Source: Strongylocentrotus droebachiensis (lineage: Eukaryota > Echinodermata > Echinoidea > Camarodonta > Strongylocentrotidae). Taken from it: a DNA stretch of 64,000 nt. The notes beneath the pieces were generated by a model. It was not told where the DNA came from. It searched no databases and saw nothing but the letters and a program-made list of their open reading frames with translations. Positions 43,725-51,885 of this stretch are shown here, one piece after another (positions within the stretch are counted from its first letter, which is position 1; each line of letters begins with the position of its first letter). The position numbers and the translations under genes are program-made. Location of the stretch: the NCBI GenBank assembly GCA_035222895.1, contig JAVYIG010007510.1:37074-101073 (forward strand), written 5' to 3'.

Positions 43725-44448
43725 CTATCAATATTTACCGGATTGTTTGGAGCTGGGTCTTGATTCAACTGAATAGCGACCGGCATCAAATATTTGTCTT
43801 TGTTGACGAAGAAAAGCGCAATGGGTGCAGTGATCTGACGGAAGAAAGTAAAGTTTCAAATATGATTGAAAATTTTCTCTCTCTCTCTCTTTGTCTTAAG
43901 AAATATGCATTGCTTCGAATAAACCAATCCCCATTAGATATGAGATAAGAATCGTTGAATTAAATTTATAAAACATTCACTTCTCGTACCATACAGGTAC
44001 GTGCTAACATGAAATGTTTCTCGTCTAGGTAACTTTCAATTCTATGGCGTAGGCTTTTTTGACTTTTTTTTTCCTTGATTCATTTTTAATGAATTCGAAA
44101 CTTCTCGAAGGTATTTGTAAATTACGCCCTTTCAGTCATTTGCTGCTAACCTATGAATCTATGAATGATATTTTCTGTAATTGTTTTTATAGATACCAAA
44201 AAAAATATATATATTAATATATAAATACAAACAAATTAATAAATAAACAAAATTACATCGGCAATTTTTTTGAAAAGACCTGTCCAGTAACAACAAGAAG
44301 GGATTAATTCATTACCTTTCGCCCATCTGCACAAGGCAAGTCATTGAGGAGCTTGAGATCGATGATGAAAAGACGCTTCTTCTTCATGGCTTCCGACACA
44401 GTTAGGCCTTCCAGAAGAGGTTCAACATCCTTCTCGTCCACGGCGAAA
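33526..44448 (-). CDS. LOX-A: animal lipoxygenase, exons 5-12 (exons 1-4 not found)
   Basis: Eight exons, 5' to 3': 44448-44316, 43834-43739, 42564-42350, 42048-41789, 37873-37773, 37008-36835, 34400-34237, 33640-33526. All have AG/GT borders and continuous frame, about 417 residues. Catalytic parts are complete: HESVSH (two iron His), FSAAHAAANFGQYD (third His and Asn), and the C-terminal NSIAI whose final Ile carboxylate is the last ligand in LOXs. I searched 45.4-53 kb on the minus strand for exons 1-4 and saw none. The gene therefore either starts beyond 64 kb, has lost its PLAT half, or its 5' exons are misplaced in the assembly. Introns contain a Penelope-like element and a tyrosine-recombinase ORF. 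Confidence 0.92.
34237..34400 (-). CDS. LOX-A exon 11
   Basis: 164 nt. TPLTEADIVKNLPNKDQTLN, then TMVFTKILSTRGSKPLGDFE and VQYMHGATYQKALKK, the usual LOX segment before the last exon. Acceptor CTCAAG, donor GTAAGT, exit phase 2. Confidence 0.94.
34606..34756 (-). repeat. Penelope pseudo-LTR, downstream copy
   Basis: 151 bp from TATCGAAAATAATATCGCTA to TACTTTACGGGAGG; inverted partner at 36153-36303. It lies downstream of the ORF and carries the hammerhead-like motif in the ORF's sense. Confidence 0.9.
34672..34714 (-). ncRNA. hammerhead ribozyme-like motif (left repeat)
   Basis: On the minus strand: AUCAC, then CUGACGA, a helix GUAU..AUAC, GAAAC, GUC, then GUGAU. AUCAC/GUGAU form stem I. 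Stem III is only the palindrome ACGU, as in the minimal hammerheads described in Penelope-like retroelements. An extra A precedes stem II. Cleavage would fall after GUC. Activity is not shown by sequence alone. Confidence 0.7.
34912..36135 (-). CDS. Penelope-like RT/GIY-YIG endonuclease, N-terminally truncated
   Basis: 407 residues in one open frame. RT core: EGAAMGSPVSAVVANLYME at about 45-63, catalytic RYVDDTF at 84-90, then KIAFLDTLVHR and the thumb-like SVYRKPTHTDQYIAFDSHHP. The C-terminal GIY-YIG nuclease includes GIVYNIPCKGCDRSYIGETA at about 276-295, with a CxxC insert that is common in Penelope, followed by ERITEHKRDV and AVAEHAWDNQH. The early RT motifs (including the first catalytic Asp) are missing, as the ORF begins just inside the right inverted repeat. 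The apparent start Met is probably not a genuine initiator. Not expected to be active alone. Confidence 0.88.
   Translation of the reverse strand: MQRLQSDSNLSTRTALSPEQLTQLLEFVLRSTYFLYKGSYYEQTEGAAMGSPVSAVVANLYMESFEEEALDTCPLSCLPRVWKRYVDDTFIIVPISETDKLLKHMNSLEPTIQFTSEIECEGKIAFLDTLVHRHDNHRLSTSVYRKPTHTDQYIAFDSHHPISVKRGLVKCLFDRASRIVTSPQQPCKERTRVRSALSLNGYPRRFIHNTKNRSSEPRDQKVYKTFTVLPYIDGVSQQLKRRLESHGIRTVFRSDTTLRQQLTRPKDPIPPHRRDGIVYNIPCKGCDRSYIGETARPIKERITEHKRDVRLRRTDNSAVAEHAWDNQHQPDWDGVQCLSQERHWYTRRVKEAINIRLNPNNFNRDNGIDIPEFWMRTIRRHDTRRPASQQRSIPFSRRPVASGPLIG
36153..36303 (+). repeat. Penelope pseudo-LTR, upstream inverted copy
   Basis: Inverted copy of 34606-34756, abutting the truncated 5' end of the ORF. 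By eye the copies are near-identical, suggesting a recent insertion. Confidence 0.9.
36195..36237 (+). ncRNA. hammerhead ribozyme-like motif (right repeat)
   Basis: Same core as the left copy: stem I AUCAC 36195-36199 with GUGAU 36233-36237, CUGACGA 36200-36206, stem II GUAU 36208-36211 with AUAC 36221-36224, GAAAC 36225-36229, predicted cleavage after C36232. Antisense to the Penelope ORF because this repeat is inverted. Confidence 0.7.
36835..37008 (-). CDS. LOX-A exon 10: third His and Asn iron ligands
   Basis: 174 nt, 58 codons. GLPNDGHFETAEEITTFVTD, then FSAAHAAANFGQYDNYGFPP and AYPLWMNGSPPQDK. The His of SAAHAA and the Asn of ANFGQYD correspond to 5-LOX H550/N554. The acceptor's polypyrimidine tract is a (TC)n microsatellite. 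Donor GTAAGA. Confidence 0.95.
37011..37032. repeat. (GA)n tract serving as polypyrimidine tract of LOX-A exon 10
   Basis: Read on the minus strand it is (TC)n followed by TTAG at the exon 10 acceptor. A similar (GA)n run at about 33655-33684 plays the same part for exon 12. Confidence 0.8.
37773..37873 (-). CDS. LOX-A exon 9
   Basis: 101 nt. The first two bases complete Asp, then VPGKIAADHELQEWIRFMG and TKPKFEGEVIGHMK, the LOX 'D.ELQ.W' helix. Acceptor CTTCCAG, donor GTACTC. Found by reading the minus strand; no long ORF marks it. Confidence 0.92.
38327..39349 (+). CDS. tyrosine recombinase ORF of a YR mobile element (DIRS/Ngaro-like or solitary)
   Basis: 340 residues, uninterrupted. N-terminal core-binding part: SSTTKQYLHSWKRWEDWA and LSLYISHLATTG. 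Catalytic part: the first Arg in YAGFLRFDDL (about 170-179), HSMRSGGATAA (His-x-x-Arg, about 287-290), RHGRWKS (His/Trp, about 309-315), and the nucleophile Tyr in NAYLQPD (about 322). All catalytic residues are present. It ends SQSLGI with TGA. No RT or RNase H ORF is visible nearby, so class is uncertain. It lies in LOX-A intron 8 on the opposite strand. The true start may lie at ATG 38363 (MEQAVLATP is a different frame, so not used). Confidence 0.85.
   Translation: MFLFYIFHLAEEWSKLSSPLQDPSLQALAVYDLPLLLMTAKASSTTKQYLHSWKRWEDWATSKKGVSVFPVQSFQLSLYISHLATTGMKLLADSATAAIKWVHNLAGLHSPTDNPMVKLALQGFKRATSSPTLRKHPITPDILMKIYEKYGHDHASLADLRVLFACFISYAGFLRFDDLKNISNNDLTFTSDRLVIHLASSKTDQFRQGSDVVIARSFKQSCPVRVAERYLAALRDPPGSLLPVLRRLCSSTKGLTPTVHPLSYTRTREIVLDAIKPFVTDISAYGLHSMRSGGATAALNANVSPFLISRHGRWKSTKARNAYLQPDAKSDLIPSQSLGI
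40092..40256 (+). mobile_element. tRNA-derived SINE-like remnant
   Basis: TCCCGTGGTCTAGTAGATTA resembles a tRNA 5' half with an A box; GGTTCTGGTCCC resembles a B box, followed by a SINE-like body to the duplication edge. The acceptor and anticodon stems do not fold well, so it is not called a functional tRNA. Confidence 0.5.
40374..40829. mobile_element. 456-bp insertion with CAG..GGCGGATC ends
   Basis: Left end CAGGGGCGGATCTAGC; right end (reversed) CAGTGGCGGATCCAGG. Present only in duplication copy 2; the empty site in copy 1 is at about 584. The inside has G18, T-rich and C15 tracts and the block GCATCGTCCACGAGCCGC shared with 29815. hAT-like by its ends, but no clean 8-bp duplication can be read. 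Confidence 0.7.
41388..41523. mobile_element. GGGCCC-type MITE in duplication copy 2
   Basis: AGGGCCCCTTCTTATAAAGA at the left, CTTTATTAAGATGGGGCCC at the right. Orthologous to 1195-1322. Confidence 0.65.
41789..42048 (-). CDS. LOX-A exon 8
   Basis: 260 nt. Starts KGITPLLATGEFTYINMTIG; from IIKRSYSTW to DHHYG the protein is identical to LOX-B. Donor GTACAG, exit phase 1, matched by exon 9. Confidence 0.94.
42350..42564 (-). CDS. LOX-A exon 7: iron-ligand helix
   Basis: 215 nt. FYPTDPEYTWILAKCYFN, then AAVHESVSHIGSTHLIGE, ending APHFLNLLAIN. Both iron His are kept. It differs from LOX-B at about nine residues clustered around the ligand helix. The donor is GTTAGG, weaker than the GTAAGG of LOX-B. 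Confidence 0.94.
42645..43220. mobile_element. TTAA MITE (AAGTCCAC family), copy in LOX-A intron 6
   Basis: TTAA at 42641-42644 and 43221-43224; left end AGGGAAAGTCCAC, right end GACTTCCCCT. Orthologous to 2690-3216 and internally longer by about 50 bp. Confidence 0.65.
43285..43730. repeat. (CAT)n/(CAC)n microsatellite, LOX-A intron 6
   Basis: About 445 bp of CATCATCACC-type repeats, the uninterrupted counterpart of 3295-3523 plus 10953-11130. Poly-Asp, Met/Val-rich and Ser/Pro-rich reading frames here are artefacts. Confidence 0.9.
43739..43834 (-). CDS. LOX-A exon 6
   Basis: 96 nt, ITAPIALFFVNKDKYLMPVA then IQLNQDPAPNNP. One residue (Pro for Ser) differs from LOX-B. The intron after it begins GTAAATATTGATAG and runs into (GAT)n. 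Confidence 0.94.
44316..44448 (-). CDS. LOX-A exon 5
   Basis: 133 nt, same length and phase as the LOX-B paralogue. Encodes FAVDEKDVEPLLEGLTVSEA, MKKKRLFIIDLKLLNDLPC and DGRK. Acceptor CTCTCAG, donor GTAAT. Confidence 0.93.
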
Positions 44449-45349
44449 CTGAGAGGAGGGAACAAAAACTTATAAACTCTAATTTGTTCTATTCTTCGTA
44501 TTTCAATTGCCTACAATCAGTATGGTATTATCCTGTAGAAGTCCATCGAGCTCAACTGAAGGGTTTTGAACATCTTTGTGTGGGCGTGTGTGTGATTGTG
44601 TTTACCAAAATTAGCAATCGCATGAATGGTCTGTTTGGTTTGATGTTAACATGGGCGTGTGCAGGATTTTAGGATAGGAGGGGGGGGGGGTGAAGCATGA
44701 TGTTGTGGGTCTTAGTACAGCTATGAAAGCAAGCGGGGTGAACTTAGCGGCCAATGGCGGGGGTCCAGGGGCATAACCCCATAAGCTCATGTGTTTCCAG
44801 CGTTTTAAAGACCCGGAAACACCTCTCCTCGCATAATTCTTCTCCCACTTTTCAGAAAAGTTTTGCTCCAAATGAAAAAAAACACACTGATGCTATAGAG
44901 GTTATACTCGCGTGATATATGATACCTGTAATATGGCGGAATCCTCAGGTCCATTAAAAGAGAGTTTGTTAGGAGTACATGATCTCATTATCATGTTATG
45001 CTTTTTTGAATGAACAATTGACGAATAGCTTGAATAAATCTTTAATTTGAATGATGAAAATACGAATTTAAATGCGCAGATAATGAATATAAACTAATTC
45101 TGAAAATGTCTAACGATGAAATGCACGAGACACAGATTTGGGGATATTAAACTATATTGTCTGAACTAATCATGACTTCATGTAGGTCTAGTCATAATTA
45201 TTCAAAATATGAGTGCATTTGAAGAGTAATAATTCTATTATTGCATTCATAATATATTTTTACTAAATGGGAAGAAAATATGTATTAAAAAAGAAGAGAA
45301 AGTCATTTGAAACCGATACTATAAACGATCAAAAGTTGATGCAAAACAC

Positions 45350-46480
45350 GTTTACAGTATACTGTTAAAAAAAACAGTAGATTTTACAGAGAAAAAAATA
45401 CAGAACCATTCTTTAAAGTGTTGTAACAGCAAATTTTCTGTAATTTAACAGGACAAATGTCTAGAAAAAATGAAGATTTTGTTTTTTTACAGGCAATTTG
45501 CGTGATTTCAGATCCCATATACAGATTTTTTACAATTCTACGGAATGTTCTTTTTTTATTAAGAAAACTTCATTTTTTAACGGATAATAAAAAAGAAATT
45601 ACAGAAAACAAAAATACAGAACCATTCTGTAAATTGATGTAACTGGAATTTTCTGCAATTTAACAGGACAGATTTCTATAAGAAAGGGAGATGTTTTTTT
45701 TTAATAGGAATTCTGTATGCTTTCAGATCCAATATGCAGATTTATTATGATTCTACAGAGCGTTTTTTTTTTCAAAGTAAACCTCATGTTTTAATGAATA
45801 AAAAGAAAGAATCTACAGAAATTAAAATACAGATTCATTCTGTAAAAATGTAAACTAGAAACTTTCTGCAATTTAACAGATCTCTAAAAAGAAGATCCCA
45901 TGTAAATAAATGGAGTGTCTTTTTATTCAAAGTAAACCTTATGTTTTAATGAATAAAAAAAATACAGGAAACAATAATACAGAACCACTCTGATAATTAA
46001 TGTTACTTGACATTTTCTGCTGTGAAAAGGACGGATCTCTCTCCCTCTCTAAAAAAAGGATTGTTTTTTTCTTTATGGAAATTCGTAGGCCTATGTTTTT
46101 AAGCAGATTTTGCTTTTAATTCTACAAAGTGTCGATTTATTCAAAGCAATCTCATTTAGTTTAATGAATAAAAAAGACAGAATTTATAGAGGAAAATACC
46201 GTAAACAATTCTGTAAAATTAATAGCTGAATTTCACTGCAATTTGACAGAAATCTAAAAAAGAAGTTGATGAGGGTTTTTTTTCAAGGACATTCAGATCC
46301 CCTATAGATATTTAATGTTCTACAAAATACCCTTTTCAATTTAAAAAAAAAAAGACCTTAACTGCCTTTTAATGCCTTAAACTCAACAACGTAAAATAAT
46401 TTGCGGTAAAAATACAAAACCTTTCTGTTAATTGACTCAAGCTGCCGAATTCGGGCACATTTAAAAGGGAAAGAAGATTT
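45350..46480. repeat. 215-bp degenerate tandem array at the duplication edge
   Basis: The anchor AATACAGAACCATTCTGTAA recurs in diverged form at about 45398, 45612, 45828, 45977, 46195 and 46407. Units also share TTTTCTGCAATTTAACAGGA and CAGATCC.ATATACAGATTT. A/T-rich, no coding sense. It begins where duplication copy 2 ends. Confidence 0.8.
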
Positions 46481-47060
46481 CGTTTTTACCGGAAATTAGT
46501 CTGCTTTTATCAGAGGTTATGCTTTATATAGGCCTAAATTTTAGTAGGCTAGGCATAATTATATATATACTTCAAAGTTCATGTAGACCTCTCAGAAATC
46601 TTTTTTTTTTATGCCATAAAAACAACACGAACTCCCACGAACTGAAACTGTAACTATACCGGTACCGTAATTTTTCTGCATCTTCTTAATCTTCTTCTTT
46701 TTCTTCTTTTCTATTCTTTTTTTCTTTTTTCTAACAGGAAGTTTTAATAGTGCTTTCATATCTTATTCAGATTTCTGTTTTTTTATTTTATTTTTTCTTT
46801 CTTTTCTTTTTTCTTGCCGCCAACTTTTTTGTTACCGTTAGCGATAGCGTGTAACATGCATGCGTGCACTTCGTTCGCGCCCATATATGCATGCATGGCG
46901 ATCGATCAGATCAGAACGAACCGGCCGGGCGCGCCGGGCCAGCGCCAGCTATAGCTTGCTAGCTGCTTGCACTCGCACGCGCGCGCCATGCATTAATTGT
47001 GCATGTTTACCATGATGTGTACGTACGTACATGTACAGTGCAGCATAGAAGTTATCTAGT
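46480..47060. other. pyrimidine-rich then GC-palindromic spacer
   Basis: 46680-46820 is a (TTC/TTTC)n tract. 46840-47000 is rich in self-complementary hexamers (GCATGC, CGATCG, GGCGCGCC). No gene seen. Confidence 0.5.
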
Positions 47061-47063
47061 TAG

Positions 47064-47288
47064 CACTATGAACATGACAGACAATGAAAGCGGACAAAAT
47101 ATACAGTTCCTCAGGAAAACAAAGGAACATCCCTTCACTGCTATTATGTAAAAATGTGTAGAACAGGTGAATATGCATGTGACACCTGTTCTACACATTT
47201 TTACATAATAGCAGTGAAGGGCTGTCCCTTTGTCTACCTGAGGAACTGTATATTTTGTCCGCTTTCATTGTCTGTCATGTTCATAGTG
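47064..47288. mobile_element. 225-bp CACTA-ended foldback with TAG target duplication
   Basis: Left end CACTATGAACATGACAGACA, right end the reverse complement; TAG on both sides (47061-47063, 47289-47291). The arms are about 106 bp and nearly perfect around a 12-bp centre. CACTA termini with a 3-bp duplication are diagnostic of EnSpm/CACTA elements, so this is a non-autonomous foldback of that type. Confidence 0.85.
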
Positions 47289-47551
47289 TAGTCTGATCTA
47301 TGTACATAATGCATGCAGTACATACCTGCGAAGTTCGTTCGTGAGCTGAGCCTGGGCCTGCCTGTGATTTGAATTGGATTGGGTAAGTCGATTGTCAATT
47401 AAAGTCTCTTTTTCGTTAGGTATTATAACAAGAATTTCAATGTAGTGTTTATAGTATTAAGAATTGAGTTTGTTGGTGATCACCACGATGAGATTTAAGT
47501 CGGATAGAACTCGAGAATTTATGCTTAAACTCTAGTATTAGTAAAGTAAGC

Positions 47552-47849
47552 TAGACCGATTAAATCTGTCTCTGTTTGGGGTAGACCGAAGGCTCCGGCC
47601 GTGTGTGTCGCTCTCAGTCATTAACATACGGACATTCTCTTTTTACCCTCTGAGTGGAGAGAGGGTAAAAAGAGAATGTCCGTAGACCCTATGTTAATGA
47701 CTGAGAGCGACACACACGGCCGGAGCCTTCGGTCTATGTTTGGGGGACCTAGTATTTACAGTACGGTCATTAACGGGGAGGGCCGCCCGATTAATGACCG
47801 TACTGTAAATACTAGGCCCCCCAAAACAGAGACAGATTTAATCGGTCTA
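47552..47849. mobile_element. outer foldback element, 298 bp, with a nested copy
   Basis: Ends TAGACCGATTAAATCTGTCT and its reverse complement. The arms continue with CCTAGTATTTACAGTACGGT and its complement and meet at GGGGAGGGCCGCCC. The left arm is interrupted by 47582-47736. No clear target duplication flanks the outer element. Confidence 0.82.
47582..47736. mobile_element. inner foldback element, 155 bp, 9-bp target duplication
   Basis: Ends TAGACCGAAGGCTCCGGCCG and its reverse complement; TGTTTGGGG on both sides (47573-47581, 47737-47745). The arms of about 70 bp meet at CTGAGTGGAG. It sits in the left arm of the outer foldback. Confidence 0.88.
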
Positions 47850-48359
47850 AAACTCTAGTAGAATCTAGTAGACTCTAGACTAGACTAGAGTCTAGTCTAG
47901 GACTAGGTCTATTTAATGATCTACAAGATCGAAAATGCCAAACGTTCTCACACACGTGGTTTGGTCTCTGGACTTTGTCTTTGGTCCTTGGATCTAAAAA
48001 CGTAGGATGGGAGTTGGGTGTCAGGCACACCTGCTAAGCAAGTGGTAAATAAACTAGATCTACAAGATAGTATATTGACCACTTGCGAGGCAGACTTGCA
48101 AAAACCTGTTGACATTTTTGTGCCAATAGAGGGCTTAAAATATTGCCGACTTTACATTGGCAATACACACGCGCGCCGAGTCGATAACGCTATTTCTAAA
48201 AAGGCTGTGAATAAAAAAGACCCGCGTGCATAACGCTGTACACTGCGTTGAGTTACCATTGACATTGTACTACATTCTCCCATGTGTGGGTGTCCGGACA
48301 CTTAACAAAAATAAAGCTGTCACGATTTCCCTTTGATTTTGCGAAAAATATTAATCAAA

Positions 48360-49221
48360 TACTGTAAACGTGGAATATTTCGCGGTGTGAAAATTTTCGC
48401 GCATTTCGCGCAACACGAGAATGGCGCAAAAATAAAAATGCGCGAATATTTTTGTTTACATTTTTTTTTTTTGCGCTCGAACATAACGCGTCGGCGCGCC
48501 CTTAATGCGCGCTTGTATTACCAGTGTGCGCGCGACGAACGTGCAGGTACTACTATGTACCATGCGTTCATCATGCTTTGCCCGGTTTGCTGTGTTGAGT
48601 AGTAGGCCTAGTATTATATTGTGTAAACCAGCATCGCTAGCTTCATACATATGTACTAGTAATGGAGCGTGTGCATTGCATGCCATAGATGCATGCGTGT
48701 AGCTAGCTGTGCAGAGCGATCGAATGTCCGCGTCTCCGAGAACAACAACAATGCATTTCACGTGTGCCTAGCCAGATCAGCAGCACTAGCTAGAGCTGTG
48801 CATTTGATTCTAGTCGATGCACCGATCTCTGGTTGCATGGCTCCTTTTAAAAATCTCTCTCTACCATGCAAAATTTAAGTCACATAATTTTCATCTTTGA
48901 CCTCAAGGTAGGTAGGTGATATTTGGGGGTATAAAGGCGATGTTAATGCTAGTTTTTGTCACGTTTGTTCGTCTAAAGTTGTACTTGTACTCAGCGTGAA
49001 TGTACTACTTACTGCCGTTGTAAACGAGTGCAAGTCAATTGTGCACACAGTCACATACAATTGTGAACGGTATAGCGTGTGTGGCAGCGGTGAGATGGGC
49101 GTTGTACGAGTAATTTTACGAAATGGTCCCCGACTCTTCGCGAAATTAAAAACCCGCGAAATTCATCTGAGTTGGCTGAGCGCGAAAAATTAATCGCGCG
49201 AAAATATCCACTTTTACAGTA
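48360..49221. mobile_element. 862-bp MITE with TACTGTAAA..TTTCGCG ends
   Basis: Left end TACTGTAAACGTGGAATATT then TCGCG; right end CGCGAAAATATCCACTTTTACAGTA read in reverse gives TACTGTAAAAGTGGATATTT. It is rich in CGCGAAA near both ends and has GCATGCAT/CTAGCTAG palindromes inside. Related to 61972-62180. ORFs inside are not recognised. Confidence 0.7.
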
Positions 49222-49365
49222 GTGGTAAATATTGTGAATATTTGCCCTTTCTAAATTATTATCATCAATAATTTTCTAAAAATTTATAGAATATTGCATT
49301 TCATGTTGTTGATGAAATGAGCATTGAAAAAACCTCTGTCCGGATACCCAACGGCCAACCTGTCC

Positions 49366-49660
49366 TAGTCCGAAGGCTTACAGACGGCTACTTTCGGTTA
49401 CCTATACGGTCCCTCTGTATCCCGTCTGAATCCCGTACATACCCGGTAGATCTATGTGTTGAAGCTCCCGACTGGATTTCAGACTTGTACTAATGAATGG
49501 GGCTCGGCTCACGGGAACCCGGAAGTCTCCATTCCACATTCATTAGTACAAGTCTGAAATCCAGTCGGGAACTTCAACACATACCGGTATGTACGGGATT
49601 CAGACGGGATACAGAGGGACCGTAGGGAACCGAATGTAGCCGTCTGTAAGCCTTCGGACT
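49366..49660. mobile_element. 295-bp foldback, same family as 47582, 8-9-bp target duplication
   Basis: Ends TAGTCCGAAGGCTTACAGAC and the reverse complement. AACCTGTCC occurs at 49357-49365 and 49661-49669 (8 or 9 bp, because the last A may belong to the element). The arms of about 130 bp contain CCCTCTGTATCCCGTCTGAA and GACTGGATTTCAGACTTGTA. Confidence 0.87.
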
Positions 49661-49699
49661 AACCTGTCCGGACACCCAATGACCCAATGTTGTTGTGGC

Positions 49700-51160
49700 A
49701 ATTGAATTGCGTTTTACTCAGGCGCATACCGGTAAGTATATATGTGTGCAACTGCAACTCGGCGGCCACCAAACTCCAATGCATAGCACTCGTATTGTTG
49801 TAACTTCATGAGTTTTAACAAAATTTCTATACGGTAGTTGACTCTACATCGTTTTGCCGGACGGCTATTGTTGGCAGGCTGCCTTCAGACTGTGGCTCTC
49901 TTATTTATTTCACAAAATACTCCACATAATTGAAAATATAAATATTAATCGTTCAAAAGGGCAATTGATAACTCAAATACAAATCGACAAACTAGAACTT
50001 AGATGTTTGAATTGACCCCTCTCAAAAAATAATTATTTTCACGTCGCTCAAATCACATCATGATTCCGGACGTCGGATTTTGCGTGCAAACCCAATGCAA
50101 ACCGCAACTCGAGCTCAGCTGCGCTAACCACGTAAAATATAGCATTTTGAAAGTCTTAAAACCCAATTTTTTTACACAAGCGGTTCCGCACATCGCGGCA
50201 ATGCCAAAAACATACTATTTTATGAAAAGTTTGTATTCTCACTGGTAAATTTTAGTGTAAAAACATGTTTTTATGTGTATTGTTCAAATTTCATTCAATC
50301 TCCGCTTCCACTGCGCGCAGTACGTGGCGTGCACGGGGCGTCCGGAATCATTGATAGCGTCCGGAGGTACAATACGTCACTATATACTTGTTAGACCCTA
50401 CCGTTTATTAAAATTAAACAAGGTAACATACCTGTTCTCCCCAAATGATTTTAAAGAATAATTATAGTTTACTTTAACATGAAATCCATCTGTTTGGAAG
50501 AGTTTTGGAACATTAATTTAAGAAAATATGTTTTTTCCCTACACAGACGGCTAGCCATCTTGTGTGCAATGGTGTGAGGGACCTATGCCCCATACTACTA
50601 CTAGGCTTATGTATTATTCTCCACAAAACGGGGGGTTTGATTTTCAAATGATTCAAGTAGTCTACACTACCGCTCAAAGGTTTTGGCTTCGGTTTCATCT
50701 CGATTGATCACCGAGACGCTTCATCGAATTGAACCTCACCCTTTGTCCAAAGCAACCGCCCCCCCCCCCCCATTTGTTATGAAAACCAATGAATTAAATT
50801 ATTAGTACACTAAGAAACCTTTCTTCCGGGAAAAGTAAAAGAAAAGAAAGAGGAATAGACTAAAAGGAAAAAGAAAATATGAAGAAAAATAAAGAGGAAA
50901 AAAAAAGCGAAATAAAAACCACAAAAAACATTAAACCCTCAAAACAGGGAATGAAATAATTTGTATGATTTTTAAGTTTTATTAGGAAAAACAAAATATA
51001 TAGAAATCATTAAATTAATGTAGATCTATAAATAAATAAATATAAAAATATCAGAATACATGCAAATCCAAAGAGGAGTTAAAAAAATATGAAAATAGTT
51101 AGCGAAATAGTCTAAACCTGACTGGTTGCCATTAAACCCCCCCCCAAAAAAAAATCATCA
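49700..51160. other. no feature seen
   Basis: Mixed sequence with a C13 tract at 50758 and an A-rich stretch 50830-51120. No recognised repeat, exon or RNA. Confidence 0.45.
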
Positions 51161-51164
51161 TCAG

Positions 51165-51470
51165 TCTAATAACCACTTGGCCTAATTGTCATTTGGTCTA
51201 ATACTCAGGGGCCTGTTACATGAAGAGATACAATCAATCACAGAGTATTAACTGGTGAAGACGAAGTGTCCATTTCGTCTGGTAACCAGTTGGTCTAAGC
51301 CTAATACCCATTTTCTTGTTATTCATTTCGCCCAATTAACACTTCGGCTAGTCTAATTAGACCAAATTGCATATGGAATAAATGGCTAAATTGCCTATTG
51401 GACTTGGACCAACTGGTTATTGGACAAAATGGACAAAATGGCAATAAGACTTCTGAACTGATCTACAGAT
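51165..51470. repeat. TTGGTCTAAT/ATTAGACCAA imperfect repeats
   Basis: Repeated, partly inverted short phrases such as CACTTGGCCTAATTGTCATT, TTTGGTCTAATACTC and GTCTAATTAGACCAAATT. Low-complexity dispersed repeat, non-coding. Confidence 0.55.
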
Positions 51471-51608
51471 CAGCTTCTAATTTGGCCAGTGTATCAATGT
51501 ACATGTAGGAGGGACAATGAACTATTCAGATTTGGAGGTCTCATTTTAGGGGTGTTATTTTAGATCTCAAGAATGGAAATAATCAGCAGAGACAGACCAT
51601 ACATTTCT

Positions 51609-51792
51609 GGGCCCTGTCTTATAAAGAGTTGAGATTGATCTCAACTCATTTGAGATTGATATCAATCGCAACTACCATGACAACTCTAACCACAGCCAAT
51701 CAGCATCAAGGATTCAATAGGAGTTGCGATTGATATATTATCAATCTCAAATGAGTTGAGATCAATCTCAAATCTTTATAAGATGGGGCCCT
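51609..51792. mobile_element. GGGCCC-type MITE, about 70-bp arms
   Basis: GGGCCCTGTCTTATAAAGAG at the left and CTTTATAAGATGGGGCCC at the right. The arms contain GAGATTGATCTCAACTCATT on both sides. Well preserved compared with the copies at 1195 and 41388. Confidence 0.82.
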
Positions 51793-51885
51793 GTTCTGGT
51801 GGCAGATTCATCCATTTTCTTTCTTTTTTTCCTCCTTTCTTTTGTGTAATGGTTTTGATTAAAACATCCATGGAAGTAATTTTTT

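Larger units (their letters stand above)
40258..45362. repeat. segmental duplication, copy 2 (LOX-A exons 5-8)
   Basis: Counterpart of copy 1. It lacks the LINE nest and the 118-bp LINE tail but carries its own 456-bp insertion at 40374-40829. Its right edge abuts a 215-bp tandem array. The breakpoint lies in LOX intron 4, so exons 1-4 were not part of the duplicated block. Confidence 0.85.

Noticed and set aside
43240..43789. His-, Ser/Pro- and Asp/Met-rich ORFs
   Set aside because: Readings of a (CAT)n microsatellite in six frames; only 43739-43834 is coding (LOX exon 6).
48456..48761. Cys/Ala-rich ORFs of 65-101 aa
   Set aside because: Within the CGCG-rich MITE; no domain.
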